Below are positions 24,704 through 33,602 of a stretch of DNA of 63,322 bases, piece after piece. The position numbers and the translations under genes are program-made. Position 1 is the stretch's first letter; each line of letters opens with the position of its first letter. The notes beneath the pieces were generated by a model. It had not been told where the DNA came from and searched no databases. It was given only the letters and a program-made list of their open reading frames with translations. This DNA is from Planctomycetota bacterium (GTDB lineage: Bacteria > Planctomycetota > Phycisphaerae > Phycisphaerales > SM1A02): contig JADFOJ010000007.1 in assembly GCA_022562915.1 (NCBI GenBank), positions 1-63,322 on the forward strand, given 5' to 3'.

Positions 24704-25900
24704 CCCGCGCAATCGTGAGACCTCCTCGACGTCCTTGTCGCCGCGGCCCGAGAGATTGATCACCACGACCTCGTCAGGCTTCATCGACGCGGCCCGTTTC
24801 ACGGCCGCGGCGATCGCATGCGCCGGCTCCAGGGCGGGCACGATCCCTTCCAGGCGACTGAGCAAGGCGAACGCGTCGAGCGCTTCGTCGTCGCTGACGG
24901 AGGTGTACTCGACGAGGCCCGCGTCCTTCCAGTACGCGTGCTCCGGCCCCACGCCGGGATAGTCCAGCCCCGCCGAGCACGAGTGCACCGGCGCGGTCTG
25001 TCCGAACTCGTCCTGCAGAACGTAGCTCAGCGATCCGTGAAGGACCCCGGGTGCCCCATACCGCAGCGGCGCCGCGTGCTCACCGGGCCGACTGGATCGC
25101 CCGCCCGCCTCGACGCCGATCCGCGTGACCGCGGTCTCCTCGATGAACGGGTAGAAGATCCCCGCCGCGTTGGAGCCGCCGCCGACGCACGCCACGATCG
25201 CGTCGGGCACGCGCCCGAACGCCTCGGAGCACTGCCGGCGACATTCGCGTCCGATGATTGACTGGAAATCGCGCACGATCATCGGGAACGGGTGCGGCCC
25301 GACCACCGAGCCGAGGATGTAGTGGGTGTGTTCGACCGTCTCCATCCAGTCGCGCAGCGCCTCGTTGGTCGCGTCCTTGAGTGTGCGCGAGCCGCTCTCG
25401 ACGACGTTGACGGTGGCGCCCAGCAGCTCCATGCGATACACGTTGAGCCGCTGCCGCCGGACGTCCTCGGCGCCCATGTAAATCTCGCACTCCAGCCCGA
25501 AGTGCGCCGCGGCCGTGGCGGTGGCGACGCCGTGCTGTCCCGCTCCCGTCTCGGCGATCACGCGCTTCTTGCCCATCCTGGCGGTCAGCAGTCCCTGGCC
25601 GATGGTGTTGTTGATCTTGTGGGCGCCGGTGTGGGCGAGGTCTTCGCGCTTGAGGTATATGCGGGCGCCACCGGCGTGCTCGGTGAGACGCCCGGCAAAC
25701 GTCAGCGGCGTCGGGCGGCCGGCGTAGCGGGCCAGCAACTCGTCGAGCCGGGAGGTGAATTCCGCGTCGGCCATCGCCGCCTTGTACTCGGCGGCAAGCT
25801 GTTCCAGGGCGGCGACGAGCGTTTCCGGGACGTAGCGCCCCCCGAAGGGGCCGAAACGGCCGGCGGCGTCGGGGACGGAAGGGAGCGAGCCATCAACCAT
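24701..25900 (-). CDS. trpB: Tryptophan synthase beta chain
   Basis: 399 residues from the ATG at 25900. It condenses indole with serine to tryptophan using PLP. Lys95 in H-T-G-A-H-K-I-N-N binds PLP, Glu117 in A-E-T-G-A-G-Q-H-G is the catalytic acid-base residue, and the phosphate is held by G-G-G-S-N-A. N-terminal [12 protein letters not shown] is the type-1 TrpB signature, which normally partners TrpA. No trpA or other trp gene is adjacent; instead the start overlaps the end of an alpha/beta hydrolase gene by 8 bases. The stop codon lies in the terminal repeat of the small element. Confidence 0.95.
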   Translation of the reverse strand: MVDGSLPSVPDAAGRFGPFGGRYVPETLVAALEQLAAEYKAAMADAEFTSRLDELLARYAGRPTPLTFAGRLTEHAGGARIYLKREDLAHTGAHKINNTIGQGLLTARMGKKRVIAETGAGQHGVATATAAAHFGLECEIYMGAEDVRRQRLNVYRMELLGATVNVVESGSRTLKDATNEALRDWMETVEHTHYILGSVVGPHPFPMIVRDFQSIIGRECRRQCSEAFGRVPDAIVACVGGGSNAAGIFYPFIEETAVTRIGVEAGGRSSRPGEHAAPLRYGAPGVLHGSLSYVLQDEFGQTAPVHSCSAGLDYPGVGPEHAYWKDAGLVEYTSVSDDEALDAFALLSRLEGIVPALEPAHAIAAAVKRAASMKPDEVVVINLSGRGDKDVEEVSRLRG

Positions 25901-26660
25901 CAGCGAGCAACCATCGTTTGAAGAAACCCAACTGGCGGTTCTTGGCGTCCGCGGCCATGCGGCCGAACCCCGCGTGTTCGTACAACGCACCGGTTCGATC
26001 GTACCGGATGAACTCGATGAGGCCGGGGTCCCGGTAGCGCTGCCCCAGCGCGCCGACGAAGGATTCCTGGCTCTCGATGGGCACCCACTCGTCGTGACGG
26101 CCGTGAAAGACCTGTAGCGGGATCTCCCGCCACCCGCCGAGGCGTGCGATCGGGTCCAGAGGCGACACCTCGCGGCGACGGTCCCGGTGCCGCCACGAGC
26201 CGCTGGTCGCCTCCACCGATGCGCACCGAAACGGGTGTCCGGTGCAGAGCCTGGCCAGCGTCGCCATGCCGCCGCCGGACATGCCGCCGATCCCGGCGCG
26301 ATCGAGATCGAAGATGTCCATCTCTCTCAACGCGCCGATGATCGGGTCGATCTCGGCGACCATCCGCATGACGACCTCCATCGCGCGTTCCGGTTCCTGC
26401 AGGGCTGCCTCGAAGCGCTCGCCGTGGCCGGGCAGGTCCACCGTGCACGTGGCGATGCCCGCCCGAAGCCACCGCAGGTAACGGCCGGGATCGAGCTCCT
26501 TGTCCACGGTCCGGCCGTGCATCCACAGGACCACCGGTGCCGGGATCGCGGACTCCCAGTCGGGGTGGACCAGCATCGCCGGCACATCGCCGGATGCCAG
26601 GCGCTGCCAACGGGCGTGGGTGCGCAACGAGCCGGGCAGTCGTGTGTCGGGTCCAGGCAT
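25893..26660 (-). CDS. Alpha/beta hydrolase
   Basis: 255 residues from the ATG at 26660; no signal peptide, so cytoplasmic. Nucleophile elbow G-G-M-S-G-G (Ser128), acid in [10 protein letters not shown] (Asp190), and His229 in Y-E-H-A-G-F-G complete a triad. The oxyanion strand V-V-L-W-M-H-G-R is present. It looks like a dienelactone-hydrolase/prolyl-oligopeptidase-like esterase; the substrate is unknown. Overlap with trpB suggests one transcript. Divergent from rsmD with a 55-base gap. Confidence 0.88.
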   Translation of the reverse strand: MPGPDTRLPGSLRTHARWQRLASGDVPAMLVHPDWESAIPAPVVLWMHGRTVDKELDPGRYLRWLRAGIATCTVDLPGHGERFEAALQEPERAMEVVMRMVAEIDPIIGALREMDIFDLDRAGIGGMSGGGMATLARLCTGHPFRCASVEATSGSWRHRDRRREVSPLDPIARLGGWREIPLQVFHGRHDEWVPIESQESFVGALGQRYRDPGLIEFIRYDRTGALYEHAGFGRMAADAKNRQLGFFKRWLLADG

Positions 26661-26715
26661 CGCTGCGATGATAGGGGCAACGCTCTGGAGCCCGTTGTAC
26701 GATTGACGGCACGTC

Positions 26716-27294
26716 ATGGTCAGGATCCTCTCCGGCGAGTTCCGCTCGCGACAACTGCACACCATCCCGGACGACGAGTCGACGCGGCCGTTCCTGAGCC
26801 GCGTCAAGGAGTCGATCTTCGGGATGCTGCACGAGTGGTTCGCCGACGCGCGCGTGCTCGATCTGTTTGCCGGCGTGGGCACGGTCGGCCTGGAAGCGGT
26901 GAGCCGGGGCGCCGCGGAGGTCCTCATGGTCGAGAGGAGTCCTCGGATCCACCGGGTGCTCAAGCAGAACATCGACATGCTCGGGTGCGGCGACCGCGCC
27001 CGGACACTGCTCGGCGACGCCCTCGGCCACGTGTGCCTGCTTCAGGCGCCGCAACCGGTGGACCTGGTCTTCATCGACCCGCCCTATGCAATGATGCTGG
27101 AACCGCTGTCCCGCCGGAGCGTGCTCGACCAGGTCCAGCGATGCCGCGGGATCATGGCCGACAAGGGATTCATGGTCCTTCGCAGCCCGCTCGGCCCCGA
27201 CAAGATCGAAACCGTGGAGGGCTTTGACGGGCCGGAGCCGCACCGTTACCGCAAAGACATGTGGGTGCTGATCTACGAGCCCTCGACTTCCTGA
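26716..27294 (+). CDS. rsmD: 16S rRNA (guanine(966)-N(2))-methyltransferase RsmD
   Basis: 192 residues. N-terminal V-R-I-L-S-G-E-F-R-S-R-Q-L, typical of RsmD. SAM-binding motif V-L-D-L-F-A-G-V-G-T-V-G-L-E and the amino-methyltransferase motif D-P-P-Y (121-124) are intact. RsmD methylates G966 of 16S rRNA in the 30S subunit. The next gene, 13 bases downstream, encodes a tRNA nucleotidyltransferase family protein, so both may act in RNA maturation. Confidence 0.93.
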   Translation: MVRILSGEFRSRQLHTIPDDESTRPFLSRVKESIFGMLHEWFADARVLDLFAGVGTVGLEAVSRGAAEVLMVERSPRIHRVLKQNIDMLGCGDRARTLLGDALGHVCLLQAPQPVDLVFIDPPYAMMLEPLSRRSVLDQVQRCRGIMADKGFMVLRSPLGPDKIETVEGFDGPEPHRYRKDMWVLIYEPSTS

Positions 27295-27307
27295 CTACGC
27301 TCCTGAC

Positions 27308-28564
27308 ATGGGCACGCAGGCAACCACCCACGACGACCTCCGGGCAGCGGCCGTTCAGATCGTGCGCGCCCTGGCCGCGGGCGGTCACGTCGCATATCTC
27401 GCCGGCGGGTGCGTCCGTGACCGGCTCATGGGCCTGGACCCGACGGACTACGACATCGCGACCGACGCGCGGCCCGAGCAGGTGCAGAAATTGTTCCGCC
27501 AGGCCCACTACGTCGGCGAGTCCTTCGGCGTGATGCTCGTCAGGCAGCACGGGCACCTGATCCACGTGGCGACGTTCCGGACCGACGGCGTCTATTCCGA
27601 CGGGCGGCACCCTGACTCGGTGACCTTCTCCGACGCCGAGCACGATGCGGCCCGGCGGGATTTCACGATCAACGGTCTCTTCGAGGATCCTCTCACCGAC
27701 ACCATCATCGATCACGTCGGCGGCCGTGCGGACCTCGACGCCCGGTCCATCCGGGCAATCGGCCTTCCGGAGGCGCGGCTTCGGGAAGACGGCCTGCGGA
27801 TGCTGCGGGCGGTCAGGTTCGCGGCGAGGTTCGAGTTCGCCATCGAAGAGGCGACCGCCGACGCGATCCGAACCGCGGCCGCGGCCGGCCTCCTGCGCGG
27901 CGTGAGCCGCGAGCGGATCGGCGAGGAACTCAAGCGCATGCTCACCCATCCCAGCCGGGCGAAGGCGGCGTGGGAGTTGCAGGACCTCGAACTCGACCAC
28001 GCGGTGCTCGACGGGGCGCACCGTCTCGTCGCCCCGACCCGGCTCGGCCGGCTTCCCGACGACGCGCCGTACAGCACGGCCCTGGCGGCGTGGCTGCTGG
28101 ATCGCTCGCAGCCCGATGACGAGTCACCGTCTGACCGGGCACTTCGCTGGTCGCGGGCCCTGCTGCTGTCCAACGCCGACCAGCACGGCCTGTGCAGGAG
28201 CCTGGAGATCCACGACACGCTGTCCGGTTCGTGGCCGAGGCTGGGCATCGCCGCGCAGAAGCGGCTCGCCGCCCAGCCGGAGTTCGAGCAGGCGCTGCTG
28301 ATTCTCGCGGGCTCCGACCAGGAGACGGCCGTCGAGGTGCGTGGCCGGGTGCGGGAGCTTGCCCGCACGGACCTCGCGCCACCGCCGCTGATCACCGGTG
28401 ACGACCTGATCGACGTCGGCCTGGCACCTGGACCGGCGTTCCGGACCGTGCTGGACGCGGTCTATGACGCCCAGCTCGAAGGCGGGCTCGGCAACCGGGC
28501 CGAAGCGCTGGCGCTTGCCAGGGCCATCGCTGACTCCGACGGACCCGCCGCGGCAGGGGGCTGA
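27308..28564 (+). CDS. CCA tRNA nucleotidyltransferase / poly(A) polymerase family protein
   Basis: 418 residues. Head domain: G-G-C-V-R-D-R-L-M-G (33-42) and the catalytic D-Y-D-I-A-T-D (Asp47, Asp49). A-R-R-D-F-T-I-N-G-L-F-E-D is the RRDFT motif of the neck. Residues 160-220 have the RNA and SrmB-binding-like helices. Class II CCA-adding enzymes and bacterial poly(A) polymerases share these motifs and cannot be separated safely by eye; length and the lack of a basic C-terminal tail favour tRNA CCA addition or repair. Confidence 0.9.
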   Translation: MGTQATTHDDLRAAAVQIVRALAAGGHVAYLAGGCVRDRLMGLDPTDYDIATDARPEQVQKLFRQAHYVGESFGVMLVRQHGHLIHVATFRTDGVYSDGRHPDSVTFSDAEHDAARRDFTINGLFEDPLTDTIIDHVGGRADLDARSIRAIGLPEARLREDGLRMLRAVRFAARFEFAIEEATADAIRTAAAAGLLRGVSRERIGEELKRMLTHPSRAKAAWELQDLELDHAVLDGAHRLVAPTRLGRLPDDAPYSTALAAWLLDRSQPDDESPSDRALRWSRALLLSNADQHGLCRSLEIHDTLSGSWPRLGIAAQKRLAAQPEFEQALLILAGSDQETAVEVRGRVRELARTDLAPPPLITGDDLIDVGLAPGPAFRTVLDAVYDAQLEGGLGNRAEALALARAIADSDGPAAAGG

Positions 28565-28633
28565 CACCGGATTAACGCAAACATTCGTCATATCTGCGCG
28601 CAGGATGGCCGCCGATTCTGCATATATGTCTAT

Positions 28634-30778
28634 ATGGGTCAGTATGGATTTCGCGGTCTCTCCGGCGTGCTGGTGGCCACTGCCCTGCTGGGCGTGGCGG
28701 CGGCGGCCCCTGCGCAATGCCCGCTGGACTGGGTGCCGGGCGATGGCGTGCAGGGTCTCGGGTCACCTGTCCGTGCGGTCACGGCCTGGGACCCCGACGG
28801 CCCCGGTCCTCGATCCGAACTGCTCATCGCCGGGGGAGAGTTCGTCGTTGCGGGTGATGTCCTGGCCCGCCGTGTCGCGGCGTGGGACGGCACATCCTGG
28901 CAAGCCCTGGGCGCAGGACTGAACAGCGACGTGCGGGCGCTCACTGTCTTGGACGGGAAGCTCATCGCCGCTGGACGCTTTAACACCACCGACGGCGACG
29001 CTTTTGACCGCATCGCCGCGTGGGACGGCACGGCGTGGCAGACACTCGGCGAGGGGATGAACGCCGACGTCGAGGCGCTGGCCGTCTACGATGGGCAGCT
29101 CATCGCCGGCGGGTCATTCACCAGCGCCGGCGGCGTCACTGCCGTACGCATCGCGCGGTGGGACGGGACGATGTGGCAGTCACTCGGCAGCGGAATGAAC
29201 TTCAGCGTCTTCGCGCTGACGGAGTACGCAGGGCAATTGATCGCGGGCGGTCAATTCACGACCGCCGGTGGCACGCCTGCACACCGGGTCGCCGCGTGGG
29301 ACGGCAACTCCTGGCATCCGCTGGGCAGCGGGATAAGCATCCTTCCGCCCTCCAGCAGCTCCGACGGCGTCGTGACGCTGGCCGTCTTCGACGGGCTGCT
29401 GGTCGCCGGCGGCCAGTTCACCGCCGCCGGCGGCGAAACCGCCAACAACATCGCGAGTTGGGACGGCACGTCCTGGCATCCACTTGGCAGCGGCTTGAGC
29501 GGGGCCACCCCCTTCTCTCAGACCGTGCAGGCCCTGGCGACCTGCAAGGGCCGGCTCCTGGCCGGCGGCGACTTCACCACCGCCGGAGGCGTGAGCGCCG
29601 ACAATGTCGCGAGTTGGGACGGTTCGGCCTGGCAGCCCGTGGACGGCGGAATGGACGGCGTCGTCACCGCGATGACAGTCCGGGAAGGCCGGCTGGTCGC
29701 CGGGGGATTGTTCAGCACGGCCGGAGGGGTCAGCGCCAACCGGGTCGCTCGCTGGGACGGCACAGCGTGGCTTCCCCTTGGCAGCGGGATGAACGACGGC
29801 GGGGCTCTGGCGCTCACCGTGTACGAGGGGGACCTGGTCGCTGCCGGCTTCTTTGTCGGCGCCGGAGGCGAAACGGTCAACAATATCGCCCAATGGGATG
29901 GCACGACCTGGCACGGGTTGGGCACCGGAGTGAACGGTGTCATCCGGGCGCTTGCGGTACACGACGGACACCTGGTCGCCGGTGGCACCTTCACAACGGC
30001 CGGCGGAGTGAGTGCGAACAACGTAGCGAGGTGGGACGGCTCGACCTGGCAACCTCTTGGCAACGGGCTCAGCACCATCGTGCGCGCCTTTGCGGTCTTC
30101 GACGGGCAGCTCGTCGCCGGTGGTGGTTTCGCCTCCGACGGTGGGCCCAGATTCATAGCCCGCTGGGACGGCTCGAGCTGGCAGCCGCTGGGTAGCGGCA
30201 TGGATGCGTCCGTCTGGGCGCTGTCGGTCTTCGGCGGGCAGCTTGTGGCCGGGGGGTTTTTCGAGAGCGCCGGCAACGTCCCGGCCAGCCGGATCACCCG
30301 CTGGGACGGCTCGACCTGGCAGCCTCTTGGCAGCGGACTGAACAGCCTTGTCACGGCACTGGCCCCATTTCACGGGCAACTGTTCGCCGGCGGCTTCTTC
30401 TCGTTTGCCGGTGGCATGAGCGCCGCCGGGATCGCCCGCTGGGAGGGCAGGTCCTGGCAGCCTCTGGGCGCGGGTGTGAGCGACGTCGTATGGGATTTTG
30501 CGGTCCTTGACGTCGGCGTGTCCGGCCAACTCGTCGCGGGCGGGAGCTTCAGCAGTGCGGGTGACGCGGTTTCAGCGAGTTGGGGTCGGTGGGGACCCAT
30601 CTGTGCTCCTGGCGACATCGATCAGGACGGCGTCGTCGGCCCCGACGATCTGGAGATCCTCTTGCGTGACTGGGGTCCCTGTCCGGCGCCCTGCCCGATG
30701 CCCTGTGCCGCCGATATCGACGGCGACTGCTCCGTCGGCATCGTGGACCTTCTCGATCTCCTGGCGCACTGGGGCTGA
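28634..30778 (+). CDS. Secreted 12-repeat propeller-like protein with dockerin-like C-terminus
   Basis: 714 residues. Signal peptide at residues 1-28 ending A-P-A-Q. About twelve repeats of 43-58 residues follow, each with W-D-G-(T/S)-x-W-(Q/H)-x-L-G-x-G, a V-x-A-L-x-V-x-D-G-x-L-V-A-G-G stretch and F-x-x-A-G-G. This is a kelch/beta-propeller-like pattern common in planctomycete and Bacteroidota secreted proteins. The last 60 residues are a dockerin-like pair ending in L-L-A-H-W-G; unlike the other tails the final P-C-P is missing. Function unknown, probably surface-attached. Confidence 0.85.
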   Translation: MGQYGFRGLSGVLVATALLGVAAAAPAQCPLDWVPGDGVQGLGSPVRAVTAWDPDGPGPRSELLIAGGEFVVAGDVLARRVAAWDGTSWQALGAGLNSDVRALTVLDGKLIAAGRFNTTDGDAFDRIAAWDGTAWQTLGEGMNADVEALAVYDGQLIAGGSFTSAGGVTAVRIARWDGTMWQSLGSGMNFSVFALTEYAGQLIAGGQFTTAGGTPAHRVAAWDGNSWHPLGSGISILPPSSSSDGVVTLAVFDGLLVAGGQFTAAGGETANNIASWDGTSWHPLGSGLSGATPFSQTVQALATCKGRLLAGGDFTTAGGVSADNVASWDGSAWQPVDGGMDGVVTAMTVREGRLVAGGLFSTAGGVSANRVARWDGTAWLPLGSGMNDGGALALTVYEGDLVAAGFFVGAGGETVNNIAQWDGTTWHGLGTGVNGVIRALAVHDGHLVAGGTFTTAGGVSANNVARWDGSTWQPLGNGLSTIVRAFAVFDGQLVAGGGFASDGGPRFIARWDGSSWQPLGSGMDASVWALSVFGGQLVAGGFFESAGNVPASRITRWDGSTWQPLGSGLNSLVTALAPFHGQLFAGGFFSFAGGMSAAGIARWEGRSWQPLGAGVSDVVWDFAVLDVGVSGQLVAGGSFSSAGDAVSASWGRWGPICAPGDIDQDGVVGPDDLEILLRDWGPCPAPCPMPCAADIDGDCSVGIVDLLDLLAHWG

Positions 30779-30807
30779 CATTTCCGGGTGTTGCCGGGTC
30801 CGGAACT

Positions 30808-30835
30808 TTGCCGCCCGCCAGGCGTCGCATAGAGT
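30808..30835 (+). promoter_or_regulatory. Possible sigma-70 promoter for the ClpP-fold gene pair
   Basis: TTGCCG at 30808-30813 and TAGAGT at 30830-30835 with a 16-base spacer, 53 bases before the ATG at 30889. It is the best promoter-like pair in this 110-base gap. Confidence 0.35.
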
Positions 30836-30888
30836 AGTTCCAAGTCGGCAGCGCCACGACCAAACAAGCCCCAAGCGAGGTTGCCCCT

Positions 30889-32139
30889 ATGGCCACGAGA
30901 GACCTGCAAGACCAACGACCCCTGCCCGCCCGGTTGATGTCGATGATCACGATCGCCATGGTGGCCCTGGCCATCGCGGTCACGACCCCCACGGTGACCG
31001 CCGCCGGCCCGGACGACTCGGTCGAGCAACCCCTGGCGGAAACGGGCTATGGCCGCTCCAGGTATGACAGCGACGCAGACGACGTCCCCACCGTATACGT
31101 CGTCCCGATGAAGGGACAGATGGGCACCGACATCCAGAGCGAGATCTACGAGAAGGTCGTCCAGGACATACTCCTGCACGATCCGGACGTCATCGTGTTC
31201 ATCCTGGACAGTTCGGAGTATCCCGACCTGATGATCCCCCAGGTAGAAGATCCTCGCGAGAGTCGTGGCATTCTGGCCATCGAGGACTACCGGACCCTGG
31301 TGAGCATGCTCAAGAGCGAACTCGCCGACTACCGGCAGGTGCTGTGGATCAAGGACTCCGTCGGCTTCAGCTCGATGCTGGCCCTGGCGTGGAGCGAGTT
31401 GTACATGTCACCGGACGCGAGGTTCTCGGGGCTGCGATCGGTGATCGACCGCTCCGGCGCCGACGGGTGGTCCGACGACGACATTCGTGCCAAGATGTCG
31501 GCCGCGTACAGCGCGTTCGTGAAGTCCTTCCTGGAGTACGGTGACCAGAGCATGGAACTCGCCGACGCGATGCTCTGGCCGGAGAAACTGCTCAGCGCGA
31601 GCTATCGGGGGCGGGAGGTCGTCTGGTCGCTCAACGATCTCGGCGAGTTCGTGATCGACAACGATGACGAAAAGACCCTGACGCTTCGGGCAAAGGCTGC
31701 CGAGGACCTGCTGATCAGCGACGGCACGGTCGAATCGCTTGACGACCTGACGTTCCTGCTGGGGTATCGCGAGTACCGCGAGCTCGACGGGGCCGTGTCG
31801 ATCGTGGAGAACTACGTCAAGAAGTGGCGCGCGACGTACGACAAGACCAAGGAATTGTGGGCGGACTACCACCAGCACCGGGGATGGGCCTCCGGGCGGG
31901 ACTCGCGCAAGTACCTCAGCCGGGCCAAGCGTGATCTGGAGCAGATCATCAGGGCGATGGCCCGTTACAAAGCGGTGGAGACGCGCTGGCAGACTGACCA
32001 GGGCGTGACGAAACTCTCCCTCGAGATCGAGGTCGAGAAGCTGAGGGAGGAACTCCGTGCCTTGAGGGGCAGCCGCAGCAGCGGCGGCGGCACTACAGGC
32101 GGCGGCTTCGGCAGCGGCGGTGGCGGCGGTCCCCGTTGA
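30889..32139 (+). CDS. ClpP/crotonase-fold secreted protein, probable inactive paralogue
   Basis: 416 residues. Hydrophobic leader at 16-39. The central domain (about 66-215) aligns with the next protein: V-Y-V-V-P-M-K-G-Q-M-G-T-D versus V-F-V-L-P-L-K-G-R-V-G-L-D, and V-G-F-S-S-M-L-A-L-A at the place of the catalytic Ser (161 or 162). The oxyanion segment, D-S-G-G-G in the paralogue, is D-S-S-E-Y-P here, so catalysis is doubtful. The C-terminus has a coiled-coil-like stretch (L-E-I-E-V-E-K-L-R-E-E-L) and a Gly-rich tail. Possibly a non-catalytic partner of the next gene product. Confidence 0.7.
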   Translation: MATRDLQDQRPLPARLMSMITIAMVALAIAVTTPTVTAAGPDDSVEQPLAETGYGRSRYDSDADDVPTVYVVPMKGQMGTDIQSEIYEKVVQDILLHDPDVIVFILDSSEYPDLMIPQVEDPRESRGILAIEDYRTLVSMLKSELADYRQVLWIKDSVGFSSMLALAWSELYMSPDARFSGLRSVIDRSGADGWSDDDIRAKMSAAYSAFVKSFLEYGDQSMELADAMLWPEKLLSASYRGREVVWSLNDLGEFVIDNDDEKTLTLRAKAAEDLLISDGTVESLDDLTFLLGYREYRELDGAVSIVENYVKKWRATYDKTKELWADYHQHRGWASGRDSRKYLSRAKRDLEQIIRAMARYKAVETRWQTDQGVTKLSLEIEVEKLREELRALRGSRSSGGGTTGGGFGSGGGGGPR

Positions 32140-32196
32140 GCATCGGACTTCCAGCAGCCGGCGACGTTCTCGAGCCGACCCGGACGAGACACGACA

Positions 32197-32230
32197 CGAG
32201 CACCAACGAGCACCCAACGAGCACCCAACG
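32197..32230 (+). repeat. Three tandem 11-base units directly before a start codon
   Basis: CGAGCACCAA, CGAGCACCCAA, CGAGCACCCAA, then CG and the ATG at 32231. There is no Shine-Dalgarno sequence in this stretch; the repeat occupies the place where one would be expected. Confidence 0.75.
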
Positions 32231-33529
32231 ATGACACATTCACTTCGAAGCATTCTCGCCGCAAGCCTCGTGCTGTCGATCGCCGCCGTGGCGCTTGCCG
32301 GCCAGTCGGTGTCGATTCGACTCCACGACGGCTCCCGCTGGAGAGGTGAGATCCACGACAGGGTCGACCTGACCTATGCTCAACGCGGCGTTGAGATCCA
32401 CACCGAGGCGACGCTCGTAGGGGTTAGCGAGTACTACATTACCTTCGAGATCGACGTCGCCGGCACGATCCGGCGCCAGACGATCTTCACGGAAGACATC
32501 GTTGCCCTGAAGACCCTTGGTGACTCCGCTGTCGTCGATGTCACCGCCGGTCGACCCGTCTCCGACGTGAATCACCGCAAGGGCCCGGGACAGTCGCGCG
32601 ACGTCGATCGCAACACGCCGGGCGTCTTCGTCCTGCCGCTGAAGGGCAGGGTGGGGCTCGATCTGCGCCACGAGGAGATGGAGAAGATCGCCGAAGAGGC
32701 GGACAAGTACGGCCCCGGCCAGATCATCGTGCTCCTCATCGACTCCGGCGGCGGCGCCGTCACCGAGATGGAGAAGATCCACGAGACGCTGATGGACATC
32801 AAGAAGCGGCACCGCCTCGTGGCCTGGATCAAGCAGGCCATCTCCGCGGCGTGCGCCACGGCGATGCACTGCGACGAGATCTACTTCATGACCAACGGCA
32901 CAGCCGGAGCCATGACGGCCTACGCCGGTACCACCGCATGGTCCGGCAAGGAGCTGAAGGAGTGGCAGCGACGGGCCGGCGATTGGATGGAGGCCGGAGG
33001 CCGCAGCCGGTACATCGCCGAGGCGATGATCCACAGCCCCAACCTGCTCTCGTATGACAAGGACCCGGTGACAGGCGAGGTCACGTTCTACAACGACCTC
33101 TCCGGCGAAACGATCCTGTCGAGAAGCGGCGAGAACCTCGTCTTCACGGCCTCCACTGCGCTCGACAGCGGGTTCTCCGACGGCACGGCGACGAGCGAGC
33201 AGGAGCTGGCCGAGTTGCTGGACCTGCCCGAGTGGTATGAGATCAGCGATTACGGGCGCAAGATCGCCGAGAGCTGGCAGAAGAACGTCAAGACGGCCCA
33301 GCGCGAGCTGCGGCTGCTCCAGAGCCGGCTCTCGTATGCGGGCACGGGCAGCGGCGACCCTATCGAGATCCTCGGCGCCAGGATCAAGATCTACGAGAAG
33401 TTCGTGCGGTGGCACGATCGCTGCCCGAACTGTACGCAGATGGCCGGCCTCGCGCCGAAGGAACAGCTCCAGCGCGAGATCCAGGTGATGCGCAAGGACC
33501 TTGGAGATCTCAAGAGGCGGAGACGGTAA
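32231..33529 (+). CDS. Secreted ClpP/SppA-like serine protease candidate
   Basis: 432 residues. The ATG at 32231 begins a signal peptide ending A-L-A-G; an upstream open frame to 32120 lacks coding character. Residues 25-100 form a small beta-rich domain. Residues 130-300 are a ClpP/crotonase-type fold: D-S-G-G-G (171-175) supplies the oxyanion hole and A-I-S-A-A-C-A-T-A the candidate nucleophile Ser205, as in SppA and NfeD-type membrane proteases. The C-terminal 120 residues are helical and include C-P-N-C. No membrane helix beyond the leader. Substrate unknown; it follows its paralogue by 91 bases. Confidence 0.78.
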   Translation: MTHSLRSILAASLVLSIAAVALAGQSVSIRLHDGSRWRGEIHDRVDLTYAQRGVEIHTEATLVGVSEYYITFEIDVAGTIRRQTIFTEDIVALKTLGDSAVVDVTAGRPVSDVNHRKGPGQSRDVDRNTPGVFVLPLKGRVGLDLRHEEMEKIAEEADKYGPGQIIVLLIDSGGGAVTEMEKIHETLMDIKKRHRLVAWIKQAISAACATAMHCDEIYFMTNGTAGAMTAYAGTTAWSGKELKEWQRRAGDWMEAGGRSRYIAEAMIHSPNLLSYDKDPVTGEVTFYNDLSGETILSRSGENLVFTASTALDSGFSDGTATSEQELAELLDLPEWYEISDYGRKIAESWQKNVKTAQRELRLLQSRLSYAGTGSGDPIEILGARIKIYEKFVRWHDRCPNCTQMAGLAPKEQLQREIQVMRKDLGDLKRRRR

Positions 33530-33602
33530 GCTTCGTTCCCGCGAGACGCTGACATAACTGCTCTCTTTTTGGCGACCATCTCGCCGGGCTCGGCCCGGCA
33601 CC

